Below, in pieces: positions 1-8,224 of a stretch of DNA of 64,000 nucleotides. Within the stretch, counting starts at the first letter, position 1. Each line of letters begins with the position of its first letter. The DNA comes from Candidatus Rhodobacter oscarellae (GTDB lineage: Bacteria > Pseudomonadota > Alphaproteobacteria > Rhodobacterales > Rhodobacteraceae), in the NCBI RefSeq assembly GCF_001078595.1, contig NZ_LFTY01000002.1, positions 331,378 to 395,377 of the forward strand. The letters run 5' to 3'. The position numbers were made by a program, and so were the translations under genes. Below the pieces are notes generated by a model that did no database searches, was not told where the DNA came from, and saw only the letters and a program-made list of their open reading frames with translations.

Positions 1-435
1 GCTAAGCTGGCCTTTGAGCGCATCGAGGCGGCGCGCCTCCTCAGGTGAATTGATTGACCCCGAAATCGTGGCGCGATCCCCCAGATAGGTGATCCCAACG
101 GAGTTACCCAGCCCCAGGCGCGACAGGTTCTGCCGGTCCTGCGCCGTGTCGCGAAAGACGCGCAACTCGTATTCGGCGATCAGCCTGCCCTCGGCATCCG
201 TGGTGATCAGCGTTGTCACCCCTGTCCCGACCCCATAGGCGTAAATCGCTGTTTCACCCACTGCTTCGATGTCGGCCACCCCGGGGTTGGCGACAAAGGC
301 GTGATGGACAGGCGCGGGCAGGTCGATGATCAGGCCGGTCCCGCGTGCGATATCGATGCGGCTGCCGGTATTGGAACCCTGGGCCAGCGCCACCGTCCCT
401 AGGAACATTGAGAACAGTATTACTAGATACTTCAT
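1..435 (-). CDS. Secretin-like protein, N-terminal part (CpaC/RcpA type), runs off window
   Basis: The reading frame is open for all 145 codons to the window edge. It begins with a signal peptide (about residues 1-19, hydrophobic core then ALAQ). Residues about 27-97 read like the pilus-formation N-terminal domain of CpaC/RcpA secretins, with VANPGVADIEAV and YAYGVGTGVTTLITTD. Residues about 115-145 look like the start of a BON-type module (ATISGSINSPEEARRLDAL). The ATG overlaps the sctV stop as ATGA, so the gene is coupled to the T3SS operon. I infer that it is the outer-membrane secretin (RhcC2-like partner) of this T3SS. The pore domain itself lies outside the window, so this is not proven. 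Confidence 0.75.
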   Translation of the reverse strand, partial: MKYLVILFSMFLGTVALAQGSNTGSRIDIARGTGLIIDLPAPVHHAFVANPGVADIEAVGETAIYAYGVGTGVTTLITTDAEGRLIAEYELRVFRDTAQDRQNLSRLGLGNSVGITYLGDRATISGSINSPEEARRLDALKGQLS

Positions 436-2474
436 ACAGACACTTCTCCAACAAGTTGGATGCGGTATTCCGGAGCGATATCCTGCTGGGATATGACCGG
501 CAGATAGATGTGACTTGTCCACATGAATCTTCTTAACACACGCCGGATGTCCATTGAAGTAATTAGCGTCGGGCTGCCCTCTGCATCCTCAAGCTCATTG
601 AGCCTTTGGTTAAGCGCATCGATAATTCTTTCCCGCGTTTCCCCGGGCAGCGACAGGTAGCTGCCGACATTGGTCACCTGCGTGGCATTGCGCAGCATGT
701 CCTCGGTCTCTGGCGAAAAGATTAAGCCGTAGATCGTGCGCGTGTCCGGTGAAACCTGCGCTGAGATCTGCTTGGCCAGATAGCTGCGCACATATTCCAC
801 CAGCATTTCGGTGTCTTTCTCCCTTGGCGCCCAGCGCACCACCCCTTCGAGGATAGAGCGCATATCGCGGATCGACACGCTTTCGCGCACCAGATCCTGC
901 AGGAGCTCGGAGATGATAGGCAGCTTGCATTGTTCCAGGGCCTCTTCGACCAGATCGGGATACTGCCGCGCGGATTTGTTCAGCAGCAGGCGGGTCTCCT
1001 GAATGCCAAGGAAATAGTCGATATGGCGCGGCAGGATATAGGCCGTCATCCGCGACAGCACATCTTCGAGGGTCAGAAAGGGGATCTCTTCATTCAGCAA
1101 GCGGCCCGCTGCGTCGCGGTTCACCCAGGCACAGGCCGCCCCGTCCCAGGGCCGTTCATGGTCCAGGATGTCGATGTCAAACACCGAGAGGTTCTGGGCC
1201 GTATCAAGCGCCAGGATCGCTTGCGTTGTGTCCGGGTATTGGCGTCTGAGCACACTTATGCCCTTGATGCGCAGATCAACTTCGCGATCCGGCCCGTCCG
1301 ATTTCTTGAGCACGAAATGCGGGAAGCTGGTGCCCAGATTGGCCAACAGAACCCGCCGCTCGCGCAGCGCCGCGTCCCGGAACGTCGCCGCCGAGATCTC
1401 TTCATACAGCGACGCGCCGACCCAAAGCTGAACCGGTGAGATCTGTTCCTGCTCGTCCAGGGCATTTTGTTCCAGCGAGGCCTCTTCGGCATCCTGCTGT
1501 TGCTTCTTGCGCGAGACCATAAAACTGGTGCCAAGCACGACTATGGCCGCGATGAAGAACGTTATGGTGGGAAAGCCCGGGATCAGGCCGAAAAGCGCCA
1601 GCAGCACGGCGGTAAACCGGAGCGAGATCGTATTGCTGGACAGCTGCGTGACAATTTCATTGCCCAGATCAACCGATTTCGAAGAGCTGACCCGCGTGAC
1701 GATGGAACCGGCGCTGATCGCGATGATCAGAGCCGGGATCTGGCTGACAAGCCCGTCCCCGATGGTCAGGATCGTATAGACCTGCGCGGCCTCGGCCGTG
1801 CTCATGCCGTCATTGATCACCCCCATGGCCATGCCGCCCAGCAGGTTGACCAGAATGATCACGATACCGGCAATCGAGTCGCCCTTGACGAACTTCATCG
1901 TCCCGTCCATCGCGCCGTAGAACTGGCTTTCGGTCTGAATTCGGGCGCGGCTGGCGCGGGCGTCGTCCTGGGACATGTCGCCAGAGCGGACATCGCTGTC
2001 GATGGCCATCTGCTTGCCCGGCATCGCATCCAGCGAGAAACGCGCGCCCACCTCGGCCACACGTTCGGCACCTTTGGTGATCACGATGAACTGGACGATG
2101 GTGATGATCAAAAAGATGATAATCCCCACGATGAGACTGCCACCCACCACGAATTGGCCAAATGTTTCAACGATCTGACCGGCATCCGCGTTCAGAAGGA
2201 TCAGACGCGTCGTGCTGATGGAAATGGCCAGGCGGAACAGCGTGGTCATCAGGATCACCGCCGGCAGGGTGGTGAACTCCGCCGCGGACGGCAGGTAGAG
2301 ACCCACCATCAGAATAAGCAGCGCCAGCATGAAATTCAGCGCGATCATGCCGTCGATCAGCCAGGTTGGCAGCGGGATGATGATCATGAAGACCACCAGC
2401 GCCAGGAAAATGATCAGCAGAACATCTTTGCGTTCCGCCGCGGTGCTGAGGAGCCGATTGATCAAGAGGCTCAT
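432..2474 (-). CDS. sctV: T3SS export gate protein SctV (FHIPEP family)
   Basis: 680 residues, the usual length for SctV/YscV/LcrD. The N-terminal half is a multi-spanning membrane domain with the FHIPEP-family core (TTLFRLAISISTTRLIL, then ITKGAERVAEVGARFSLDAMPGKQMAID). A charged linker rich in Gln and Glu follows at about residues 325-345. The C-terminal half is the cytosolic domain that forms the nonameric ring of the export gate and docks chaperone-substrate pairs. It acts in the inner membrane at the base of the needle complex. Its ATG overlaps the sctY stop (ATGA), and its own stop overlaps the secretin start. The order X-Y-V matches the yscX-yscY-yscV order of Yersinia. Confidence 0.97.
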   Translation of the reverse strand: MSLLINRLLSTAAERKDVLLIIFLALVVFMIIIPLPTWLIDGMIALNFMLALLILMVGLYLPSAAEFTTLPAVILMTTLFRLAISISTTRLILLNADAGQIVETFGQFVVGGSLIVGIIIFLIITIVQFIVITKGAERVAEVGARFSLDAMPGKQMAIDSDVRSGDMSQDDARASRARIQTESQFYGAMDGTMKFVKGDSIAGIVIILVNLLGGMAMGVINDGMSTAEAAQVYTILTIGDGLVSQIPALIIAISAGSIVTRVSSSKSVDLGNEIVTQLSSNTISLRFTAVLLALFGLIPGFPTITFFIAAIVVLGTSFMVSRKKQQQDAEEASLEQNALDEQEQISPVQLWVGASLYEEISAATFRDAALRERRVLLANLGTSFPHFVLKKSDGPDREVDLRIKGISVLRRQYPDTTQAILALDTAQNLSVFDIDILDHERPWDGAACAWVNRDAAGRLLNEEIPFLTLEDVLSRMTAYILPRHIDYFLGIQETRLLLNKSARQYPDLVEEALEQCKLPIISELLQDLVRESVSIRDMRSILEGVVRWAPREKDTEMLVEYVRSYLAKQISAQVSPDTRTIYGLIFSPETEDMLRNATQVTNVGSYLSLPGETRERIIDALNQRLNELEDAEGSPTLITSMDIRRVLRRFMWTSHIYLPVISQQDIAPEYRIQLVGEVSV

Positions 2475-2806
2475 ACCCGCTGCTCCGTCAACTGCGCGAC
2501 ATCCGTCGAGTGCGACGCGAGGCTTGGGCGGGCCTGCAGCTCCTTACGCGCGCGGGCCTGATAGAACCGGCTGGCCCGTGTGGGGCCAAAGGATCTGTCA
2601 TGGCGGTCCAGCACCGCTTGGGCCTGATCGGCCTGCCTCAGAGCGAAGAAGCATTTCGCACAAAGCAACAACAGCCGGGCAGACGGCGCGCACATGTGCA
2701 TCGCAATCATCAGCAAAACGAACGCGCGTTGCGGCTGGCCAAAGCGCAGGTACCCTTGGGCAAGACAGCAGAGGTCGTCGCAGGCTGTTGCAAGCTCATC
2801 GTCCAA
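2471..2806 (-). CDS. sctY: SctY-like TPR chaperone (YscY family)
   Basis: 111 residues, close to YscY. It shows a TPR-like helical pattern (LAQGYLRFGQPQRAFVLLMIA, then LLLLCAKCFFALRQADQAQAVLDRH). In Ysc systems YscY binds YscX, and both contact the export gate SctV. Here it sits exactly between the SctX-like gene and sctV, with a 3-base gap upstream and an ATGA overlap downstream. Sequence identity to YscY is low by eye, so the call rests on size, fold pattern and gene order. Without that context it would be a generic TPR protein. Confidence 0.7.
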   Translation of the reverse strand: MDDELATACDDLCCLAQGYLRFGQPQRAFVLLMIAMHMCAPSARLLLLCAKCFFALRQADQAQAVLDRHDRSFGPTRASRFYQARARKELQARPSLASHSTDVAQLTEQRV

Positions 2807-2809
2807 CGC

Positions 2810-3220
2810 TCAGACCTCGATCAAACCGAGCGCCCTGTCGGCAGCGATGCGCGTGCGCAGGACTTCCTCCTCAAGAACATTTGCCGCAACCCCGGTCAGT
2901 TCCTTCGGCAGGCTGCCGCCTTCGCGTGCAACAAACTCCTGCGCAACTGCCAGGGAGCGCAGCATTTGGTCATAGGTTTTCCGCTCGATAGAGGCGGCGG
3001 ATTCGTCAATGACGGCGCTCATGCCCAGCGGGCGGCGGGGATCGGGCAAGCCGTTCTCCGGCTCGGAAATCCCGGTGTCCTGAAGATGTCGCAGGTCGTC
3101 GCCAAAGAAATCCGCATCCAGCTCGACGATATCGCGGCGTTCAATTGAGGGCTGGGCCCCAACCCGCTGCGGTCGCGCGGGAACGAGATCGTCGGAAGAA
3201 GGTCTGCGAATGATCGGCAT
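2810..3220 (-). CDS. sctX: SctX-like T3SS protein (YscX family)
   Basis: 136 residues. The C-terminal third (LTGVAANVLEEEVLRTRIAA and what follows) has the helical, EE-rich ending seen in YscX, which ends near LL-K/x-V. The N-terminal half is Pro/Arg-rich and probably disordered. YscX is an exported component needed for secretion of early substrates, and it partners YscY and SctV. The gene starts inside the sctD stop (TGATG overlap) and precedes sctY. SctX and SctY are regarded as hallmarks of Ysc-family injectisomes. Confidence comes mainly from gene order and the C-terminal pattern. Confidence 0.65.
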   Translation of the reverse strand: MPIIRRPSSDDLVPARPQRVGAQPSIERRDIVELDADFFGDDLRHLQDTGISEPENGLPDPRRPLGMSAVIDESAASIERKTYDQMLRSLAVAQEFVAREGGSLPKELTGVAANVLEEEVLRTRIAADRALGLIEV

Positions 3221-4275
3221 CAGTTCTGACCTTCAAGATCCAGCGGTATCAGAACCTCACGGTCTCCCTGCGTAACCTTCACTCCGGTGAAATCAATGGC
3301 GAGGACCGTCCATCCCTCGGAGGTCGTGTCGCCCACGTTCCAACGCGAACCGCGGCTGTCCACAAAATAGGGCTGCTGCGAAAGCCAGACTGCGGTGGGG
3401 CGCTGAGGCATTTCAACCGACGCGATCTTATCCGAGAAATCCGTGATCAGGATGTAATCAGCGCCGAATTCCTGATCCAGATCAGGGGCGACTTGTTTCC
3501 AGCGCTCCCGATCCGCCTGACTAAGCTCCCCGGAAGCGATGATGACTTTGCCGTTGAATTCTAACGCAATATCTTCGAGATCAAGCGCCTTCAGCCGCTC
3601 CGCAAGAAAACGCTCTGCCACGTCTTGAGGGGCTGGCGGGGCCTGCGTGCTGGGGCTGAGCATCTCGATGATTTCGGTGGATGGTGACCGGCTGGCGATC
3701 TCGACGCTACGGTCTATCCGATCGGCCGGAGGGGGCGAAACCAAGCCTGGGAGGCTCTTCGGAACACCCGGTTGGATGCGATACTCGGTGAGCATATTCG
3801 GCTCGCCGCTTTGGTCGCTCGCCGCTTCGGTTGTGGCATAGGCATTGCTCATGATCAGCAAAGCAAGCACCGGCGCCGCCAATAGCGCTGGGGTCTTGAA
3901 GCGTGGCCAAATCTGCAGATCCGATTTGCGGCGTTCCTGCACGCCGGACACCGCCGAGGTTCGTCCGGCGGCCATGGTGATCCCGACCGGCCCAACCGAG
4001 AGGGAACAGGGCAAGGGGGCCGAAACGGCCTCACCGCTTGTCAGCAACACGCCTTCGACGGTCACGTCACTGCCAACAGCATAAACGTCCACGCGCCCGG
4101 CTTTGCTAAAGGCGACACGCAGATGCTCTGCCTCGGAAATTTCTGGAAGGTCGCTCAGCGCAATGTCATTTTCTGTATCGCGTCCGAGCGACAAGACGGA
4201 GCCCAACCCGAATTCAACCTGGGCTCCGCGATGTACACCCTCAGCAACAATCAGTTTGATTGTCTGTGAGGTCAT
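3220..4275 (-). CDS. sctD: T3SS inner-membrane ring protein SctD
   Basis: 351 residues from the ATG at 4275, which has GCAGGAG seven bases upstream. A longer frame to 4440 would add an Arg/Ser-rich stretch over the preceding gene and is unlikely. Residues about 1-100 form an FHA-like domain (SVLSLGRDTENDIALSD), typical of SctD/YscD cytosolic domains. One membrane span lies near residue 125 (LLAAPVLALLIMSNAYA). A periplasmic ring-building region with a BON-like segment follows (LEDIALEFNGKVIIASGELS). SctD forms the outer inner-membrane ring with SctJ. It follows sctE and the small needle-type gene, as in the Ysc order. Confidence 0.85.
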   Translation of the reverse strand: MTSQTIKLIVAEGVHRGAQVEFGLGSVLSLGRDTENDIALSDLPEISEAEHLRVAFSKAGRVDVYAVGSDVTVEGVLLTSGEAVSAPLPCSLSVGPVGITMAAGRTSAVSGVQERRKSDLQIWPRFKTPALLAAPVLALLIMSNAYATTEAASDQSGEPNMLTEYRIQPGVPKSLPGLVSPPPADRIDRSVEIASRSPSTEIIEMLSPSTQAPPAPQDVAERFLAERLKALDLEDIALEFNGKVIIASGELSQADRERWKQVAPDLDQEFGADYILITDFSDKIASVEMPQRPTAVWLSQQPYFVDSRGSRWNVGDTTSEGWTVLAIDFTGVKVTQGDREVLIPLDLEGQN

Positions 4276-4318
4276 TGACCCAACTCCTGCAGGCCTCTCC
4301 CCAGAGAGGCGGGATCCT

Positions 4319-4519
4319 TTAGCGAAGCTTGTTGAACGCGTCCTTGATGTTCTGTGCTTCGGCGATGACCGTGTTGGTGACCGAGGAACGCTCGGCAAAT
4401 GCCATCTGCATCTCGGCTGCAGAGTGCAGCGTGTCCGCAAATTGCGCGAAGTTCACTTCGGAAGCCAGCGAAGTGGAGATGCTGTCGATGCTTTGACCAG
4501 ATACACCAGGGATAGACAT
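4319..4519 (-). CDS. Short needle/inner-rod type T3SS subunit (SctF or SctI)
   Basis: 66 residues, shorter than typical needle subunits (about 80) or rod proteins (about 100). The C-terminal helix (SSVTNTVIAEAQNIKDAF, then NKLR) resembles the polymerisation helix of needle proteins such as PrgI and YscF, but a rod protein (SctI) would give a similar pattern. It lies between an SctE-like chaperone gene and sctD. YscE with YscG cages the needle subunit YscF, so I favour SctF. The ribosome-binding site GGAAATCTAA is modest. No other needle candidate is visible in the window. Confidence 0.6.
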   Translation of the reverse strand: MSIPGVSGQSIDSISTSLASEVNFAQFADTLHSAAEMQMAFAERSSVTNTVIAEAQNIKDAFNKLR

Positions 4520-4578
4520 TTAGATTTCCTTTCGGAGGGGTGGAGTGAGAGACGGCCTCTGATTGAGGCGATGTTGGC

Positions 4579-4833
4579 TTATTTGCGTATGTCGTTCCAT
4601 ACGTCGTCTAGGAGTTCGCGCCCCGTAGCGAGGGCGCGGCTCAGACCCTTCAGTTGATCTGCCTGACTGCGCGGTACACCCCGCGCCAGCTGCTGGCGCA
4701 GCTTGGATTCAGCTTCAGTCAACTGTTTGAGACAATCCCGATAGAAGGTGGCGCCATCTGGCCCCGCGAGCTTGTCTTCAAAATTCTCGATGGCCCCTTC
4801 AGGAAGCGGAGCGTTTTGCTGTGTGTCTGTCAT
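4579..4833 (-). CDS. sctE: SctE-like small T3SS chaperone (YscE family)
   Basis: 84 residues from the ATG at 4833. The C-terminal two-thirds is a helical pair (LKQLTEAESKLRQQLARG, then LKGLSRALATGRELLDDVWN). It closely follows the pattern I recall for YscE, which has a similar LxxALTKLKK..RG then ALESA..IIHYV arrangement. YscE and YscG together keep needle subunits monomeric in the cytosol. It heads the leftward operon, next to the presumed needle gene. A frame extending to 4932 exists, but the added residues look non-coding. Assignment is by pattern and position. Confidence 0.65.
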   Translation of the reverse strand: MTDTQQNAPLPEGAIENFEDKLAGPDGATFYRDCLKQLTEAESKLRQQLARGVPRSQADQLKGLSRALATGRELLDDVWNDIRK

Positions 4834-5377
4834 GGTTCCGAGCGTCGTTGAGTGGAGTTGTGCGTGACTGCGTCTCGGCCCAGGGATACCGCATAGGTTG
4901 AGCTCGGCGTTTTGGCGCGTGCCATCCCGCATGGCCGTGACAATCTGAATGCGGAATTTGAGAGAGCTCTTTCCAAGCCCATTTGCACAGCGGAAGCCAA
5001 CAAGCCGTCACCCACTGCACAAGTCGAACCGCGCAGCGGCAGTTCGCTGCATGCACTCAGCATGCCGATCATTACAGACACCGCCCCTTGAAAGGGTCCC
5101 CAGTTCATTCACACACATCAACGAGAGCCGCGGAACCACCGTTCCTGAGCCTCGTGAGCCCCGGGGCTACGGTTCACTTGTAACACTAATGTGAATTTTT
5201 GTGATTCTTTTTCACTTGCTGCCAACTTTCGATTTCTTCACCAATTTAGAATTTTTTTCTTGCCTTAGCACCCGGTGAATATGCGACAGGTGCCGCGAAG
5301 ATGAAGCTCTCGAGTGCTGCCCGAGCGGTCTGCGGCAAGGGCAATGATGAACGAGTGAACCGGGGTTGCGAGTGGCC
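4834..5377. promoter_or_regulatory. Divergent control region between the two main T3SS operons
   Basis: No convincing gene is seen in these 544 bases, which separate the sctE-led leftward operon from the sctN-led rightward operon. The right part (about 5175-5270) is much richer in A and T. It carries short dyads: TTCAC at 5173-5177 paired with GTGAA at 5191-5195, and GTGA at 5201-5204 paired with TTCAC at 5211-5215. These are candidate operators for the AraC-family regulator encoded at the far end of the locus. No clear -35/-10 pair could be fixed. Confidence 0.4.
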
Positions 5378-6700
5378 ATGTCCGACGCGAATGAAAGCGT
5401 TCTCACAAATGAGCCGGTATGGGCCGCCGGGGCATTCGCACCACATAAGGGGCGGATTCGCGGCCTGACAGGAACGATCCTTCGCGCGACGCTCCGAAAC
5501 TTTAGAATTGGTGAAATGGTGGAGCTTCGTGATCCGGAATCCGAGGATCGCAGGATAGCGGAAGTCGTTGGAATAAATGGAGAAGAGGCGCTTTTAACGG
5601 TTCTCGGGGATACCAGGGGCATCTCATGTCGCTGCGAAGTGAATGCGCTTGGTCACACCGCACAGCTGGCCGTCAGCGATGCTTTTTTGGGACGTGTTCT
5701 GGGGCCTTTCGGCAATCCGATTGACGGGAAAGGCGCCCTGCCTGATGCCCCGATGAGGCCGGTGCTGGCGCGCCCTCCGAACGCTATGACCCGCGCCCCG
5801 ATTGACCGGATCATGCCAACCGGGCTTCGGGTCATTGATGGCCTTTTGACCTGCGGGGTCGGACAGCGAATCGGCATCTTCGGGTCGGCGGGTACGGGTA
5901 AATCGACGCTTCTGATCGAGCTGTTGCGCCATTCGAAGGCGGATGTTGTCGTGCTTGGGCTGGTGGGCGAGCGGGGCCGAGAGGTCCGCGAATTTGTCGA
6001 ACATGTCATGGCAGACAACGCTAGCGCGCGTGCTACTCTGGTCGTTTCAACCTCTGACAGTCCGGCGCTCGAAAGGCTGCGCGCCGCCGAATCGGCCACC
6101 ACCATCGCGGAGTTCTTCCGGGATCAGGGCAAGAATGTGCTGCTCATCATTGACAGTGTCACGCGCGTTGCGCGCGCGCAGCGCGAGATCGGCCTGGCCG
6201 CCGGAGAACCGCCGACAAGGCGCGGCTTTCCTCCGTCGGTCTTTTCCATGCTACCCGCATTGGTTGAGCGCGCCGGGACGGCTTCTGTCGGGTCCATCAC
6301 CGCTTTCTACACGGTTCTGGTCGAAGGGGATGACGATGATCAAGACCCTGTCGCGGATGAGCTTCGCGGGTTGCTGGACGGTCATATCATCCTGTCGCGA
6401 ACCATTGCGGCGCGCGGCCAATACCCCGCGATCGATGTCTCGCGCTCGGTGTCGCGGCTGATGAATCAGCTGGTCGATGACGAGCAGCGCACAACCGCAC
6501 GGGATTTTCGCGCTCAGCTGGAAGCGCTGCGCGATGTCGAATTGCTGGTCAAGGTCGGCGAGTATCAGGAGGGTGCTGATCCATTGACCGACCAAGCGCT
6601 GCGCAATCGCAGCAAGCTCGAGGCCTTCCTCTACCCGGGCTCTCTGGAACCCACCGAATTCGATGAAATGTCCTGGATGATGAAAGAGGCGGTGCTGTGA
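5378..6700 (+). CDS. sctN: T3SS ATPase SctN
   Basis: 440 residues from the ATG at 5378; a TTG at 5366 would add four. The Walker A motif GSAGTGKST is at residues 169-177. Further along are the F1-ATPase-like stretches typical of SctN/FliI (NVLLIIDSVTRVARAQREIG, GEPPTRRGFPPSVF, TAFYTVLVEGDDDDQDPVAD). The hexameric ATPase sits under the export gate, strips chaperones and helps unfold substrates. It is the first gene of the rightward operon sctN-O-Q-R-S-T-U and overlaps sctO by GTGA. Upstream Shine-Dalgarno sequence is weak. Confidence 0.96.
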   Translation: MSDANESVLTNEPVWAAGAFAPHKGRIRGLTGTILRATLRNFRIGEMVELRDPESEDRRIAEVVGINGEEALLTVLGDTRGISCRCEVNALGHTAQLAVSDAFLGRVLGPFGNPIDGKGALPDAPMRPVLARPPNAMTRAPIDRIMPTGLRVIDGLLTCGVGQRIGIFGSAGTGKSTLLIELLRHSKADVVVLGLVGERGREVREFVEHVMADNASARATLVVSTSDSPALERLRAAESATTIAEFFRDQGKNVLLIIDSVTRVARAQREIGLAAGEPPTRRGFPPSVFSMLPALVERAGTASVGSITAFYTVLVEGDDDDQDPVADELRGLLDGHIILSRTIAARGQYPAIDVSRSVSRLMNQLVDDEQRTTARDFRAQLEALRDVELLVKVGEYQEGADPLTDQALRNRSKLEAFLYPGSLEPTEFDEMSWMMKEAVL

Positions 6701-7152
6701 CGGTCGGCGGCACGCAGATGCAGGCCTTGGCCCGGGTGACGGATCTGCGTCTGCTTGGGGCGGAACGCGATGTTGCCGCAGCGCAAAAGGCGTGCCTGCA
6801 GGCCGATGCTTTGGTGGCGCAGGCCCAGCGCGCCGTGGCGGATTTCGACGCGGGCTACCCCCAAAAGCGGGCAGAGTTGTCCGCGAGTTTCGGAACGCGC
6901 ATGTACCTGTCGGAAGACCTTGACCATCTGCGGGCAGCTGTTGCGGCGCTTCAGGATGAGCGCGCACCACTGGCGGACAGCCAGGCGCAGGCGGAAATGG
7001 CACGCGAGGCGGCGGAATGCCTTTTACGGGATTGCCTCGCCCGCCGGGCAGAGCTGACGGCCTGCAAATACAAGCGAGAAGAACTGGCGCAGACCCTGAT
7101 TCAGCGCGAGTCGAAATCGGCAGAAATCCGCGCCGAACAGGTTTGTGAATAG
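6697..7152 (+). CDS. sctO: T3SS stalk protein SctO (YscO family)
   Basis: 151 residues, the usual length for YscO/FliJ-like proteins. Nearly the whole protein is predicted as a long antiparallel coiled coil, rich in Ala, Glu, Arg and Gln with heptad-like spacing (LRLLGAERDVAAAQKACLQA; LRAAVAALQDERAPL). SctO links the SctN hexamer to SctV like the gamma subunit of F1. It starts with GTG inside the sctN stop codon (GTGA), with AAAGAGG upstream, so it is translationally coupled. It is named by fold, length and position, because the family is poorly conserved in sequence. Confidence 0.8.
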   Translation: MTVGGTQMQALARVTDLRLLGAERDVAAAQKACLQADALVAQAQRAVADFDAGYPQKRAELSASFGTRMYLSEDLDHLRAAVAALQDERAPLADSQAQAEMAREAAECLLRDCLARRAELTACKYKREELAQTLIQRESKSAEIRAEQVCE

Positions 7153-7161
7153 AACTCTGCC

Positions 7162-8214
7162 ATGCACCAGGAAATCCATACCCCCGGGGCCGCAGCCAAT
7201 AAACTCCGCCTGCGGATGTTTAATGGCCGTCATGCGAAACGTGCCAAATCCGAGATCTTTCTCGACCTCCCCAGAGCCATACCGCAGTGGTCCGGCCCCC
7301 TGGGGCAGCAACGCAGTTTGACGCTGGGATCGCCTTCACCCGAACGAAGCTCTGAACGGTTCTGGGTGGCGCTCGATTTTGGGCTCTATGTGGTGCACGC
7401 GGGGGTCAGCCGGGACGCGCTTGCGGCCTTGACGGATATGCCCCCGGGTGAATGCGCGGACATGGTTGGCGATGACATCATCTGCGAGCTTTTGCGCGTG
7501 CATCTGGACACAGTGCTGGATGAGCAATTCAGGCAGATCCCGCGGACAGGGTTGGAAATTCGCCGTATTGATCCGCCGGAACGATATGATCTGATGCTGC
7601 AATATGCCGATAACGGATCTCTCTACAGCATCGCGCTGATCATTCCTGACGAACATCTGGAGATGGTCAGGAGCATCTGGAACCTGGTCGCACCACCGCG
7701 TGATGGTTTGCGCATCCCCTTTGTGGCGAGCCTGGATCTTGCCAGCTGTCGGGTGTCCTTCGCCGATCTGGCGCGCGCTAAACCGGGCGATCTGATCGTG
7801 ATCGGTGCGGTGCCCGCGCCCAAGCAGCCCTACCTCAACCTGCGCGGCCGGTACTGGGCGCCGCTGAAACCCACCGAGTGCGGATACGCCCTGCAACAGG
7901 CGCCGCGCCGTTTGCCGCCCCCACAGATGATAGAGATGCCAAACATGGAAAACACCGATCCACAGGATGAAACGCGCGATGCCGGTCTGGACCAGCAGAG
8001 CATTGATGAGCTGCCGGTTATGGTCGAATTTTCGGTGGGAGATATCGATATCCCGGTATCGGAATTGAGCCAGCTGACTAAGGGCTATGTCTTCAATTTC
8101 GAGCTCGACCCGGAGCGCTCGGTGCGTATGCGCGTGAACGGCCGCACCATCGGTTACGGCGAAATCATCACTCTGGGCGACGGCTGCGGGCTGCGCATCA
8201 CCGAACGCTGCTGA
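7162..8214 (+). CDS. sctQ: T3SS C-ring/sorting platform protein SctQ
   Basis: 350 residues. The C-terminal about 80 residues form a SpoA (FliN/FliM-type) domain: LPVMVEFSVGDIDIPVSEL, then RVNGRTIGYGEIITLGDG. The N-terminal part has a further weaker SpoA-like portion (VASLDLASCRVSFADLARAKPG). SctQ with SctK, L and N forms the cytosolic pods. Several in-frame ATG codons (7927, 7936, 7945) lie just before the SpoA domain; the last has AGAG nine bases upstream. They could start a short SctQ-C product, as known for YscQ. Only nine bases separate it from sctO, so sctP is absent from its usual place. Confidence 0.88.
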   Translation: MHQEIHTPGAAANKLRLRMFNGRHAKRAKSEIFLDLPRAIPQWSGPLGQQRSLTLGSPSPERSSERFWVALDFGLYVVHAGVSRDALAALTDMPPGECADMVGDDIICELLRVHLDTVLDEQFRQIPRTGLEIRRIDPPERYDLMLQYADNGSLYSIALIIPDEHLEMVRSIWNLVAPPRDGLRIPFVASLDLASCRVSFADLARAKPGDLIVIGAVPAPKQPYLNLRGRYWAPLKPTECGYALQQAPRRLPPPQMIEMPNMENTDPQDETRDAGLDQQSIDELPVMVEFSVGDIDIPVSELSQLTKGYVFNFELDPERSVRMRVNGRTIGYGEIITLGDGCGLRITERC

Positions 8215-8224
8215 GGCTGAAGAC

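Noticed and set aside
1467-2561. Long open frame opposite sctV
   Set aside because: It is the mirror of sctV in a GC-rich genome, with His/Asp/Arg-rich composition and no family pattern.
4276-4440. N-terminal extension of SctD
   Set aside because: It overlaps the small needle-type gene and gives an Arg/Ser-rich stretch; a good ribosome-binding site precedes 4275.
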